Notes: generated from the sequence alone by a model not told the origin. A stretch of 24,369 nucleotides of DNA from Conoideocrella luteorostrata (GCA_032433595.1 JASWJB010000865.1:1-24369), one strand, 5' to 3'. Shown: positions 1 to 10,774, counted from the stretch's first letter. Made by a program: numbers and translations.

Positions 1-96
1 ATAGATCTATTAGTGATATAAACATTAATTTGTATGTTACAAGCAAAACTCGTATTCATACAATTTTATATAATCTTACTTAGGATTATAATAAAA

Positions 97-168
97 AGAT
101 TATGCTGTAAACGGATTTACACTGTGATTGCAAATCATTAGTTCGAGGTTCAATTCCTCCATAATCTT
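97..168 (+). tRNA. trnC: tRNA-Cys (anticodon GCA)
   Basis: Cloverleaf with a perfect 7-bp acceptor stem (AGATTAT at 97-103 with ATAATCT at 161-167). The anticodon loop is TTGCAAA with GCA in the anticodon position, and the T-arm has the usual TTCGAGG/CAATTCCTC pattern. It is the only gene between cob (across the circle junction) and cox1, the usual Hypocreales position. Confidence 0.93.
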
Positions 169-551
169 ATCACAAAACTTAACTATAAAAATTATTATTA
201 ATACTTATATAATTAAATAATTTACTATATTTATAATATAGAATATGAGAGCTATATATTACGAGTTTCTTATAAAGTAAGATTTTACTATTTAATATAA
301 AGTATTAAGAGGGAGTATAATACAAATTTACTATTAAATAAAGATCAAATAATTTTATTTAGTATAAATTTATACGAAAAATTTAGATAGAACTTTATCG
401 TTCATTTAACTAAAAATATTAGTATAGTTTGATATAATGTATCAAGCTAAAGTTTTTATTAATGTTATTATATCTAAAAACTATACTCTATTGCTTCGCA
501 ATTTTGAAATTAGAAGGTACCACAAACCTAAAATTAAGATCTGAAATATCT
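169..551 (+). other. trnC-cox1 spacer and cox1 leader
   Basis: A 383-base A+T-rich stretch with no recognisable RNA or protein gene apart from an optional upstream extension of the cox1 frame (ATG at 462). It contains a strong stem-loop at 425-449 and a less A+T-rich patch at about 491-540, including GCTTCGCA and GGTACC, just before the cox1 start. It probably forms the cox1 5' untranslated region and the trnC processing region. A minus-strand match to the yeast mitochondrial promoter nonamer lies at 202-210, but such matches are expected by chance here. Confidence 0.6.
425..449 (+). other. stem-loop in cox1 leader
   Basis: TAGTTTGATA (425-434) pairs with TATCAAGCTA (440-449): ten pairs including one G-U, around the loop TAATG. 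It lies 103 bases before the preferred cox1 ATG. It may be a processing or stability element of the cox1 transcript; its function is not shown by sequence alone. Confidence 0.55.
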
Positions 552-2138
<1,587 letters not shown>

Positions 2139-2188
2139 ATTTAATAGCTTACACATAAATAGAAATATTATAAATTATAATATTTCAA

Positions 2189-2259
2189 GCCTCATTAGCT
2201 CAATGGTAGAGCATGATACTTCTAATATCAGGACCTTAGTTCGACTCTGAGATGAGGTA
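2189..2259 (+). tRNA. trnR: tRNA-Arg (anticodon TCT)
   Basis: The acceptor GCCTCAT (2189-2195) pairs with ATGAGGT (2252-2258), with a G-U end pair. The anticodon stem TGATA/TATCA encloses loop CTTCTAA, giving TCT for AGA/AGG codons, which supply nearly all arginines here. It sits between cox1 and nad1. Confidence 0.93.
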
Positions 2260-2437
2260 TATTTCCTTAATAATAAATAGTTTATTAATTATACCCTAAT
2301 TACTGACTATTTTTGCATCTAGGTTATCTAAAGTTTAATGTATAATAAATTATATATTATTAATTTTTTATAATATAAAAGGAATATTAACTAGTATTTT
2401 AGCAAAGCCTACGTGCTTCGCAAGCGTATATATAAAA
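2260..2437 (+). other. trnR-nad1 spacer with hairpins
   Basis: There is no gene here. It holds an A+T-only 7-bp triloop hairpin (2271-2287, TAATAAA/TTTATTA), another 7-bp stem (2353-2359 with 2371-2377), and a short GC-richer hairpin at 2411-2429 built on GCTT-CGC-AAGC, just before the nad1 ATG. The GC-richer patch stands out in the A/T-rich spacer. Confidence 0.5.
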
Positions 2438-3547
2438 ATGAATTTACCAACAACTGTTATTTCAATAATAGAAAATCTATTATTAATGTTACCTGCATTA
2501 TTAGTAGTTGCATACGTAACTGTAGCTGAAAGAAAAACTATGGCTAGTATGCAAAGAAGATTAGGGCCAAATGCTGTAGGTTACTATGGTTTATTACAAG
2601 CTTTTGCTGATGCTTTAAAATTAATATTAAAGGAATATGTAGCTCCTACACAAGCTAATTTAATATTATTCTTCTTAGGACCAGTAGTAACATTAATATT
2701 TGCTTTATTAGGTTATGCTGTTATACCATATGGACCTGGTTTATCTTTAGGTGATATGGAATTAGGTATACTATTTATGTTAGCTGTATCATCATTAGCT
2801 ACTTATGGTATATTATTAGCAGGATGAAGTGCTAACAGTAAATATGCTTTCTTAGGTTCATTGAGAAGTACAGCTCAATTAATTAGTTATGAATTAGTTT
2901 TAAGTTCAGTATTATTAATTATTATTATGATAACTAATAGTTTAAACTTAAATATTAATGTACAATTCCAAAAAATTATATGATTAGGTATACCTTTATT
3001 TGTTATATTAATTATATTCTTTATAGGTGCTGTAGCTGAAACTAATAGAGCTCCTTTTGATTTAGCCGAAGCTGAATCAGAATTAGTTAGTGGATTTATG
3101 ACAGAACACGCCGCGGTTATATTCGTTTTCTTCTTCTTAGCTGAATATGCTAGTATAGTAGTTATGTGTATCTTAACTAGTATATTATTCTTAGGAGGTT
3201 ACTTATTAGGATTCGATCATGTTTACTTTTTTGATTCTATAAATTACATTTATGCTTATTTATTTAACATAGAGTGAATAACATCTGATGAATACTTCAA
3301 ATTAAGAGAATTGTTAACTAGTTCTGCAGTAGATGGATTATTATACAGTCTAGCATTAGGTATAAAAAGTTCAATGATGGTATTTACTTTTATATGAGTA
3401 AGAGCATCATTCCCAAGAATACGTTTTGATCAATTAATGTCATTCTGTTGAACTGTTTTATTACCTATTTTATTTGCATTTATAGTATTAGTACCATGTC
3501 TATTACATATATTCGGAATATATTTTATAAATATTAGTTTATTTTAG
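2438..3547 (+). CDS. nad1: NADH dehydrogenase subunit 1
   Basis: Membrane subunit of respiratory complex I (family ND1/NuoH) that forms part of the ubiquinone-binding chamber. It has 369 residues and ends in TAG. Family hallmarks are near the N-terminus ([17 protein letters not shown], about residues 28-44) and in the middle ([21 protein letters not shown], about 204-224), which are the conserved quinone-cavity loops. About eight hydrophobic segments are visible. TGA codons for Trp occur, for example at 2825 and 2981. It follows a 178-base spacer after trnR and shares the reading direction of nad4 downstream. The upstream spacer carries a small GC-rich hairpin (2411-2429) only a few bases before the start codon. 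Confidence 0.97.
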
Positions 3548-3656
3548 AGCTAGAATCTTACACAGAGCTGTATTAAATACAGACGTACAACCATGAAATG
3601 CATGTCCATAGGTATAAATATATAATCTAAAGTTCGAAGATAACCTCTTTTACAAG
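3548..3656 (+). other. nad1-nad4 spacer with stem-loop
   Basis: This is a 109-base gap without a gene. A 6-bp triloop hairpin CTGTAT-TAA-ATACAG lies at 3568-3582. This may mark a processing site between the nad1 and nad4 messages, an inference from position only. Confidence 0.45.
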
Positions 3657-5114
3657 ATGTGATTATCCTCTTTATTAGCCGTACCATTAATAGGTACAAT
3701 AATAGTATCTAGTGTAGATTCTTATAAAAAAACATCTGCAGTTTATACAAAAATAATAGCATTAATAGCTAGTGTGATTAATTTAATTATTTCATTAGTT
3801 ATGTTTATATTATTTAACAACAGTACAAATCAATTTCAATTTGTACAAGAACATTATAACGTACAATTATTTGATATTTATTTAGGAGTAGATGGTATAT
3901 CCGTATACTTTATATTATTGACAACAATAATCATGCCTATAGCAATATTGTCTAATTGAGACTCTATAAAAGAAAATTTAAGAGCCTATATAATTATAAT
4001 GTTATTATTAGAAACATTATTACTAGCTGTATTTATGGTTTTAGATATAATGTCTTTCTATATTTTCTTCGAAAGTATCTTACCTCCTCTATTTATATTA
4101 GTAGGTATATTTGGATCAGATAACAAAGTTAGTGCTAGTTATTATTTATTCTTATATACATTATGAGGATCTTTATTCTTATTATTATCAATATTAAGTA
4201 TATCTTCAATAATGGGTAGTACAGATTTCGATACATTATTTAAATTAAATTTTGAATATAAAACACAAATATTTTTATTTATAGGAATATTTATAGCATT
4301 TGCTGTAAAAACACCTACAATATTCTTGAATAATTGATTATTAAAAGCTCACGTTGAATCGCCATTAGGAGGTAGTATAGTTTTAGCTGCTATTGTATTA
4401 AAATTAAGTTTATATGGTATATTTAGAATGATATTACCTATATTACCTAAAGCAGCATTAGATTATACATTTATAATTTATACAATAGCTGTTATTACAA
4501 TAATTTATGCTAGTTTTAGTACAATAAGAACAACGGATGTTAAAGAATTAATAGCTTATAGTTCTGTTTGTCACGCTGCTGTATATTTAATAGGTGCATT
4601 TAGTAATACAATACAGGGTATAGAAGGAAGTATAGTATTAGGATTAGCTCACGGATTTGTGTCTAGTGGTTTATTCATATGTGCAGGTGGTATATTATAC
4701 GATAGAACTGGAACTAGAAGTATATTCTTCTATAGAGGTGCTACTCAATTAATGCCTATCTTCTCAATATTATTTTTCATATTAGCATTAGGTAACTGTG
4801 GAGCTCCATTAACTGTAAATTTCGTAGGAGAATTCATGTCTTTATATGGAATCTTAGAAAAATTACCTATATTAGGAGTGTTTGCATGTTCATCTATAGT
4901 ATTCTCTGCTGCATATACAATATATTTATTTAATAGAACAGCTTTCGGGGGATCATTTACAAGATTCTTAGAAGAAAGTGTATATGATGTAAACAAAAGA
5001 GAATTTACAATGTTATTTATATTAGTAGTATTTACAGTACTATTAGGTATCTATCCTTCATTAATATTAAACGTATTAGACTACTCAATGAATAGTTTAA
5101 TATATAGCGTATAA
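3657..5114 (+). CDS. nad4: NADH dehydrogenase subunit 4
   Basis: Antiporter-like proton-pumping membrane subunit of complex I (ND4/NuoM family). Read from ATG at 3657 with TGA as Trp, the frame is continuous to TAA at 5112-5114, giving 485 residues, normal for fungal Nad4. Visible family features include FFESILPPLFILVGIFG, with the conserved glutamate of the proton channel, KTPTIFLNNWLLKAHVESPLGGS, with the conserved Lys/His of the broken helix, and LIAYSSVCHAAVYLIG. The start reads MWLSSLLAVPLIG; no closer alternative ATG is in frame upstream. The segment from 3657 to about 3960 is interrupted only by TGA codons, not by true stops. Confidence 0.95.
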
Positions 5115-5131
5115 TAATTTAAGATAGTTGT

Positions 5132-5150
5132 AGCTTTAATAGCTAAAGCT
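5132..5150 (+). other. stem-loop after nad4
   Basis: AGCTTTA (5132-5138) pairs perfectly with TAAAGCT (5144-5150) around the loop ATAGC, 18 bases after the nad4 stop and 90 bases before atp8. It could protect or define the nad4 mRNA 3' end. It resembles other AGCT-containing hairpins in this genome. Confidence 0.55.
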
Positions 5151-5239
5151 CTAATTATTTACCTTTTACCTAACTTACGATTAAAATAATTTACGTATTA
5201 AAGCTGTATAAGCTAAAATTTATAAAAAGAAAAAAGAAT

Positions 5240-5386
5240 ATGCCTCAATTAACACCTTTTTATTACATGAATGAAGTAGTATTTTCTTTTACTATAATAG
5301 TATTAGTATTATACGTATTATCTAAATACATATTACCAAGAATAGTTCGTTTATTCTTATCACGTATGTTCATAAATAAAATATAA
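5240..5386 (+). CDS. atp8: ATP synthase F0 subunit 8
   Basis: A 48-residue protein beginning MPQLTPFYYMNEV, the diagnostic start of mitochondrial Atp8. One hydrophobic membrane helix (about residues 13-28) is followed by a basic tail with RIVRLFLSR. It is a peripheral-stalk component of the F0 sector in the inner membrane and is normally 48 residues in filamentous ascomycetes, so it is full length. It is followed after about 100 bases by atp6, the usual pairing; the two are probably co-transcribed. Confidence 0.95.
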   Translation: MPQLTPFYYMNEVVFSFTIIVLVLYVLSKYILPRIVRLFLSRMFINKI

Positions 5387-5485
5387 TATATACATATATT
5401 ATATAAATATTATAATAAGCAGAAGTTTATTATAAGTAATTAGTTTTTTAAAGATATATATATTCTAGTAGTGATTATACTACTA

Positions 5486-6271
5486 ATGTTTTTGAACACA
5501 CAAAATTTATTTACAGAAATAAGAAGTCCCTTAGATCAATTTGAAGTAAGAGACATATTAAACTTAGAAGTTTTAGGTGGTAATTTACACTTATCATTAA
5601 CAAACATAGGATTCTATTTAACATTAGGAGCATTAATAACATTAATATTAAGCTTAGTTGCAACTAACCAAAATAAATTAGTAAGTAACAACTGATCTAT
5701 AGCTCAAGAATCTTTATATGTAACAATTCATAACATAGTTACAGGACAAATAAATGCTAAAGGAGGACAAGTATACTTCCCATTTATTTATACATTATTT
5801 GTATTTATATTAATAAATAATTTAATAGGTATGATACCTTATAGCTTCGCATCAACAGGACACTTTGCATTAACATTTGCATTAAGTTTCACAATAGTAT
5901 TAGGAGCTACAATTTTAGGATTCTCTAAACACGGTCTAAAATTCTTCTCATTATTAGTACCAGCAGGATGTCCTTTAGGTTTATTACCATTATTAGTAAT
6001 AATAGAATTCATTTCTTACTTAGCTAGAAATGTTTCATTAGGATTAAGATTAGCTGCTAACATAACAGCTGGTCACATGTTATTAGCAATATTAAGTGGA
6101 TTCGTTTATAATATAATGAATTCAGGAATAATCTTCTTTATATTAGGATTAATCCCATTAGCATTTATAATAGCATTCTCAGGGTTAGAATTAGCTATAG
6201 CCTTTATCCAAGCACAAGTATTCGTAGTATTAGCTTCTTCATATATTAAAGATGGATTAGATTTACATTAA
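5486..6271 (+). CDS. atp6: ATP synthase F0 subunit 6 (subunit a)
   Basis: Proton-channel subunit of the ATP synthase membrane sector that faces the Atp9 ring. It has 261 residues from ATG at 5486. The N-terminus MFLNTQNLFTEIRSPLDQFEVRDI is the normal fungal leader that is clipped after import into the membrane. The essential arginine of helix 5 is R188 in GLRLAANITAGHMLLA, and the C-terminal helix reads FIQAQVFVVLASSYIKDGLDLH. One TGA Trp codon lies at 5693. A GTG five codons upstream (5471) is in frame, but the ATG fits the family start better. Confidence 0.96.
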
Positions 6272-6393
6272 TATTAGGGTAAAAAGTATAACATAAGTTA
6301 TATTTAAACAAAACAAAACAAAAATAAAAGTAATAAGTGAGAATAAATAGTTATTTAGGAAAATTATATATACAATAAAAATTTATCCTTAAG

Positions 6394-6415
6394 AGCTATA
6401 ATTTTTAGTATAGCT
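6394..6415 (+). other. stem-loop upstream of rns
   Basis: AGCTATA (6394-6400) pairs perfectly with TATAGCT (6409-6415) around an 8-base loop ATTTTTAG. The 3' arm is the start of the 14-base dispersed repeat TATAGCTTGTACTA. Confidence 0.55.
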
Positions 6416-6422
6416 TGTACTA
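6409..6422 (+). repeat. 14-base dispersed repeat, copy 1
   Basis: TATAGCTTGTACTA here is repeated exactly at 8429-8442. In both copies an upstream TAGTA can pair with the terminal TACTA to form a small hairpin. The copies flank the rns/trnY/trnD block. Confidence 0.6.
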
Positions 6423-6640
6423 GGAATAATGAAAATTATAAAATATAACAATAGAAACTAATAGCAAGTAATGAATAGTTATTTATTCATATATACAAAG
6501 TTAAGCGAACCATTATAAATTTTAAATTAGACTAGTATTCTTATAACTTTAGTTATAAATTACAAACATTATATAGTTTATTATTCTCCTTATAACAAAA
6601 TAACATTAGAACTTATAGTGATGTAAAGAAATTTATATCA

Positions 6641-8165
6641 TAAAAATAGATGAGTTTGGTGATGGCTCTGATTGAATGCTGTCCAAGTGCTTGACACATG
6701 CTAATCGTACGTTTTAATTAGTAGTTTACTACATAAATTAAAAAGTGGTGTACAGGTGAGTATAATGGTATTTTTAGCCGACCTTAAAGTGGAGGTAAAT
6801 CCTCCATAATATGTAAAGGGATATGTAATCCTGCTTTAAGAGGACAATAAATATCTTCGGGATAGGTAGTAGTTAAGGTGATGGCTTAACTAGCCAAAAA
6901 CTCCCGTAGTCGAAGCTGAAAGGTTGATCGACCACATTGGGTCTGAAAAAACCCCAATGCAAGTTAGTACAGCAGTGAGGAATATTGGTCAATGGCCTAA
7001 CGGCTGAACTGGCAACTTGGAGAAGTGGCAAGTCTTATTTTGATTATATTATAATATATAATCTAGAAGATTGTATTAAAATTAAATAAAGCTTTGTTTA
7101 TATATTGATAATGACAGTATATATATCGTGTCTTGACTAATTACGTGCCAGCAGTCGCGGTAATACGTAAGAGACTAGTGTTATTCATCTTAATTAGGTT
7201 TAAAGGGTACCTAGACGGTCAATATAGCTTCTAGAATGTTAGTACTTGACTAGAGTTTGATATAAGAGGGCAGTACTTGAGGAGGAGAGATGAAATTCTA
7301 TTATACCAAAGGGACTCGGTAAAGGCGAAGGCAGCCCTCTATGTAAAAACTGACGTTGAAGGACGAAGGCACAGAGCACAAACAGGATTAGATACCCAAG
7401 TAGTCTTTGCAGTAAATGATGAATGCCATAGGTTAGATTTAGCTTTAATAAATTAGTTTATCAGTAGTAAACTAACTATTAAACAATATTTAGTCTATAA
7501 ATGAAAGTGTAAGCATTCCACCTCAAGAGTAATGTGGCAACGCAGGAACTGAAATCACTAGACCGTTTCTGACACCAGTAGTGAAGTATGTTGTTTAATT
7601 CGATGATCCACGAAAAACCTTACCACAATTTGAATATTTTACAGGAGTTGCACGGCTGTTTTCAGTTAATGTTGTGAAACTGTGGTTTCCATGAAATTAA
7701 CGCAATCCCTGGCTTTATTTTTTAAGGCGCAAGTCAAATTACGATAAAGCATTTGATCCAGGATTTGGAAAGAAAAAGGGGACAAAGACAAGTCATCATG
7801 GCCTTGATATTGTGGGCTATAGACGTGCCACATATTCCTACACAAAGAGATGCAAAAATGTGAATTTAAGCTAATCTCTAAAAATAGGATATAAATTTTA
7901 AGGATTGTAGTCTGAAACTCGACTACATGAATAAGTAATTACTAGTAATCGTGAATCACCATGTCACGGTGAATTAACCTTGGATTGGTACTAACCACTC
8001 GTCACATGCTGAAAAGAGTATGCGCAATAAGTTTGCTTTCTCAATGATTAGTAAAAAGAACAAGCAGGTTCTGTATTCTATTATTGAGAATCTTCGTATG
8101 TGTGACTCTAATTAGTGTTAAGTCGAAATACGGTTCGTGTAGTGGAAGTTGCACGGGATTAATTA
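6641..8165 (+). rRNA. rns: small subunit (SSU) ribosomal RNA
   Basis: Mitochondrial small-subunit rRNA. The 5' domain begins TGAGTTTGGTGATGGCTCTGATT (near 6651), matching the universal start. The 530 loop GTGCCAGCAGTCGCGGTAAT is at about 7145-7164, the 790 loop GGATTAGATACCC at 7384-7396, the 960 region TGTTTAATTCGATGATCC near 7591, and AAGTCATCATGGCC near 7790. The 3' end is placed after GTAGTGGAAGTTGCACGGGATT. Both ends are approximate to a few tens of bases. No intron is seen. It is followed directly by trnY-trnD-trnS-trnN, probably as one processed transcript. Confidence 0.93.
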
Positions 8166-8212
8166 ATTTTAACGATAATTATATATATAATATATTCAAT
8201 TATATTATATAA

Positions 8213-8296
8213 AGGAGGGTTCCTTTATTGGTAAGAAGGGTTGAGCTGTAAACTCAATAGCTGTTGCTTGTAAGAGTTCGAATCTCTTGTCTCCTA
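8213..8296 (+). tRNA. trnY: tRNA-Tyr (anticodon GTA)
   Basis: An 84-base tRNA with a long variable arm, as in fungal mitochondrial tRNA-Tyr. The acceptor AGGAGGG pairs with GTCTCCT (one mismatch at the inner pair). The anticodon stem TTGAG/CTCAA encloses CTGTAAA, giving GTA. It abuts trnD with no spacer, so one endonucleolytic cut must separate the two. Confidence 0.92.
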
Positions 8297-8370
8297 GAAT
8301 TAGTAACTTAATTAGGTAAAGGATTTCCCTGTCACGGAAATAGATGTCGGTTCGATTCTGATCTAATTCG
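8297..8370 (+). tRNA. trnD: tRNA-Asp (anticodon GTC)
   Basis: Perfect acceptor GAATTAG/CTAATTC. The anticodon stem TTTCC/GGAAA encloses CTGTCAC, giving GTC. The T-arm contains GGTTCGATTC. It begins on the base immediately after trnY. Confidence 0.94.
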
Positions 8371-8428
8371 TTATATATTTCTTAATAAATTAGAACTTCA
8401 CTAGTTTACTATTATATAAATAGTATAA

Positions 8429-8442
8429 TATAGCTTGTACTA
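8429..8442 (+). repeat. 14-base dispersed repeat, copy 2
   Basis: TATAGCTTGTACTA, identical to 6409-6422, ends one base before the trnS acceptor stem. Its position directly at a tRNA 5' boundary suggests a processing context or a passively copied fragment. Confidence 0.6.
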
Positions 8443-8443
8443 A

Positions 8444-8525
8444 GGAAAAGTCTTCCATTGGTAGGGTAAGGCGCTTGCTATGCGCTGTGTTTATACACTT
8501 AGGTGTTCAATTCACCTCTTTTCCG
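8444..8525 (+). tRNA. trnS: tRNA-Ser (anticodon GCT)
   Basis: Perfect acceptor GGAAAAG/CTTTTCC, anticodon loop TTGCTAT on stem GGCGC/GCGCT giving GCT (AGY codons), and a long variable arm typical of class II tRNA-Ser. Confidence 0.92.
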
Positions 8526-8548
8526 CTTGAAGATTAAATTTGCTTCCT

Positions 8549-8571
8549 TTTTATTTTAATATAAAATAAAA
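8549..8571 (+). other. A/T stem-loop between trnS and trnN
   Basis: TTTTATTTTA (8549-8558) pairs perfectly with TAAAATAAAA (8562-8571) around ATA. A second stem of nine pairs with one G-U lies at 8619-8641. The 178-base trnS-trnN spacer otherwise contains no gene. Confidence 0.5.
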
Positions 8572-8676
8572 TATGAATAAATTCAATAAATTTAATTTAA
8601 CTATTTTGGTAAATGTGAAAATACTAAGAAAATTAGTGTTTGTATACTTAGGTATTAAAATTACTTTTTTTATATG

Positions 8677-8703
8677 TTAGCTTTACTTTATAGCGTAAGC
8701 TAA
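8677..8703 (+). other. stem-loop abutting trnN
   Basis: TTAGCTT (8677-8683) pairs perfectly with AAGCTAA (8697-8703). The 3' arm ends on the base before the first base of trnN, so the stem could stack coaxially on the tRNA acceptor and influence 5' processing. Confidence 0.5.
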
Positions 8704-8774
8704 GCCTTTATAGCTCAACGGTAGAGCATATAACTGTTAATTATATGATAGACGTTCGATTCGTCTTAGAGGCT
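8704..8774 (+). tRNA. trnN: tRNA-Asn (anticodon GTT)
   Basis: The acceptor GCCTTTA pairs with TAGAGGC (one G-U). The D-arm has the classic TAGCTCAACGGTAGAGC, and anticodon stem TATAA/TTATA encloses CTGTTAA, giving GTT. It precedes cox3 by 46 bases. Confidence 0.94.
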
Positions 8775-8820
8775 TTTAAATCAATGTTTGAAACTGTATT
8801 TTTATTTATTACTTATATAA

Positions 8821-9630
8821 ATGACTAACACAATAAGAAGTAATTTTCAAGATCATCCTTTCCATTTAGTGTCACCTTCACCGTGACCTTTATATACAAG
8901 TATATCATTATTTACTTTAACAGTAAATGCTGCATTATCAATGCACTTATTTAATAATAGTTATATATTCTTCTACTTAGCATTAGCTACTGTGGCTGTA
9001 TCTATGACTTTATGATGAAGAGACGTAATCTCAGAAGGAACATACTTAGGTAACCACACATTAGCTGTGCAAAAAGGGTTAAATTTAGGTGTTATATTGT
9101 TTATAGTTTCTGAAGCTTGTTTCTTTGTAGCTATATTCTGAGCATTCTTTCATAGTGCATTAACACCTACTGTAGAATTAGGATCTCAATGACCACCTAT
9201 GGGTATAGAACCTGTAAATCCTTTCGAATTACCTTTATTAAACACAGTAATTTTATTATCAAGTGGTGCTACTATAACTTACGCACACCATTCTTTAATT
9301 AAAGGGGAAAGATCAGGAGCTGTATACGGTACATTATTTACAGTATTATTAGCATTAATATTCACATTATTTCAAGGAATAGAATATAACGTATCTTCAT
9401 TCACAATAAGTGACGGTGTATTTGGTACATGTTTCTTCTTTGGAACAGGTTTCCACGGATTCCATGTTATTATAGGAACAATATTCTTAGCAGTAGGATT
9501 ATGAAGAATATTAGCATATCACTTAACAGATCATCACCATTTAGGTTATGAAGGAGGTATATTATACTGACATTTTGTTGACGTAGTATGATTATTCTTA
9601 TACGTTTCAATGTATTATTGAGGATCTTAA
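8821..9630 (+). CDS. cox3: cytochrome c oxidase subunit 3
   Basis: Third core subunit of complex IV, which stabilises the Cox1 core and its proton uptake. It has 269 residues, full length for fungi. Recognisable features are the start [25 protein letters not shown], the [16 protein letters not shown] loop, [21 protein letters not shown] with the conserved glutamate of helix 3, and the end [21 protein letters not shown]. Seven helices are expected. Many tryptophans are TGA. It is followed by trnG after about 70 bases. Confidence 0.97.
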
Positions 9631-9701
9631 TACAAATTTTATTAATCCATATCTCTCAGGGATTAGGAATAAAAGAAAATATTAGAGAAAAATTTCTCTA
9701 A

Positions 9702-9772
9702 ACGGATATAGGTTAATGGTAGACTTTCTGATTTCCACTCAGCGTGTGTCAGTTCAAATCTGACTATCCGTA
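9702..9772 (+). tRNA. trnG: tRNA-Gly (anticodon TCC)
   Basis: Perfect acceptor ACGGATA/TATCCGT. The anticodon arm around TTTCCAC gives TCC, expected to read all GGN codons. It lies between cox3 and nad6, as is usual in Hypocreales. Confidence 0.93.
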
Positions 9773-9777
9773 AAATT

Positions 9778-9791
9778 GCTGTATATACAGC
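9778..9791 (+). other. 14-base palindrome after trnG
   Basis: GCTGTATATACAGC is a perfect inverted repeat five bases after trnG. As RNA it folds into a 5-bp stem GCTGT/ACAGC. It could mark the 3' side of trnG or the leader of nad6. Confidence 0.5.
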
Positions 9792-9856
9792 TATATAAAT
9801 TAATTTAAAAGCTTTAGAGTAAGTAAGCTAATTATATTTTTTAAAAGGTTATAATT

Positions 9857-9910
9857 ATGCCTCTTTATAATACTCCACCATATTTCCTATTATTAGGTCA
9901 TACAATATAA
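9857..9910 (+). other. 17-codon open frame upstream of nad6
   Basis: A small open frame (ATG to TAA) encoding MPLYNTPPYFLLLGHTI, ending six bases before the nad6 start codon. I do not recognise it. Its placement is that of an upstream ORF, and the residues are not low-complexity. At this length an open frame is easily random, so translation is unproven. Confidence 0.25.
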
Positions 9911-9916
9911 ATAAAT

Positions 9917-10594
9917 ATGAATCAATTATTCTCTGTTCATGATATTTTAACAGGTGGATATACTGTTGAATTTCTAGATATATTAAGTGTAATAGCGTTA
10001 TTATTTAGTATAGCTGTTATAATAAATAAAAATCCCATAGCCTCTTTATTATCTTTAATAGGTTTATTTGGATCAGTCTCTGTATATTTAATTCTATCAG
10101 GATTAACATTTATAGGTTTCTCATATTTAATAGTATATATAGGAGCAGTATCTATTTTATTTTTATTCATATTAATGTTAATAAACATAAGAACAAGTGA
10201 ATTACAAAGTAATAATGTAAATAGTATACCTTTAGCTTTATTTATAACAATATTATTCAATTATGCATTATTCCAATTATTACCTTACTATATAGCTATC
10301 TTAAACAGTTATAATAGTAAATTAAGTAACATATTATATTATTTACCTACAAGTAAATATAACGATATAATAATGAACACAAGTAAAAATATAGATATTA
10401 ATACACATAATGTTATGTTTGTTACAAGTAATAGTTGAGATGGTACAATAACAGAAACAAGTCATATTTCAACTATAGGTAATATCTTGTATACATCATA
10501 TAGTATGTGATTATTCCTTGTAAGTATAATTTTATTAGTAGTAATGGTAGGAGCTATCGTTATAACAATAAAACAAGATACTGTTAAACAGTAA
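9917..10594 (+). CDS. nad6: NADH dehydrogenase subunit 6
   Basis: Membrane subunit of complex I (ND6/NuoJ) next to Nad4L in the proton-translocating arm. It has 225 residues, read through a single TGA Trp codon at 10436. The best match to the family is the segment IGFSYLIVYIGAVSILFLFILMLINIR (about residues 67-93), the pi-bulge helix with the conserved tyrosine. A hydrophilic, Asn-rich and poorly conserved stretch (about 130-180) precedes the last helix, which is normal for fungal Nad6. The start MNQLFSVHDILTGGYTVEFLDILS resembles other filamentous ascomycetes. Confidence 0.95.
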
Positions 10595-10620
10595 AATTAA
10601 TGAATTAAAAAAACTAGTGC

Positions 10621-10642
10621 TTACATAAGTTATATTATGTAA
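10621..10642 (+). other. stem-loop downstream of nad6
   Basis: TTACATAA (10621-10628) pairs perfectly with TTATGTAA (10635-10642), loop GTTATA, 26 bases after the nad6 stop. A second 6-bp stem TTAGCT/AGCTAA spans 10663-10685, just before trnV. These may protect or define the nad6 mRNA 3' end. Confidence 0.55.
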
Positions 10643-10700
10643 TTTTATCTCTACTATTAGTCTTAGCTATGTTATGGTAAGCTAATATTAAGGATAATAA

Positions 10701-10773
10701 GAGAAATTAGTTCAATTGGCAGAACGTTTGTTTTACACACAAAATGTTAAAGGTTCAAATCCTTTATTACTCA
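10701..10773 (+). tRNA. trnV: tRNA-Val (anticodon TAC)
   Basis: The acceptor GAGAAAT pairs with ATTACTC (one A-A mismatch). Anticodon stem TTTGT/ACAAA encloses TTTACAC, giving TAC, and the T-arm is AAAGG-TTCAAAT-CCTTT. First of a five-tRNA cluster before rnl. Confidence 0.92.
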
Positions 10774-10774
10774 A

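Larger units (their letters stand above)
6272..6640 (+). other. atp6-rns spacer
   Basis: A 369-base A+T-rich region with no gene that I can support. It holds two clear hairpins (6394-6415 and 6471-6490), a repeated ATAGTTATTTA-containing phrase (about 6347-6358 and 6475-6485), and a 14-base sequence at 6409-6422 that recurs at 8429-8442 on the other side of rns. It probably provides the 5' leader and processing sites of the small rRNA. Confidence 0.55.

Noticed and set aside
2400..2437. GC-cluster-type mobile element before nad1
   Set aside because: The GC-richer hairpin is short and not repeated in full elsewhere; only GCTTCGCA is shared with 493-500, which is too little to call a mobile element.
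5471..5485. GTG as start of atp6
   Set aside because: The ATG at 5486 gives the usual N-terminus of fungal Atp6; the upstream codons add five non-conserved residues.
9937..10260. 107-codon minus-strand frame
   Set aside because: Antisense to nad6, with composition explained by the reverse of hydrophobic codons.
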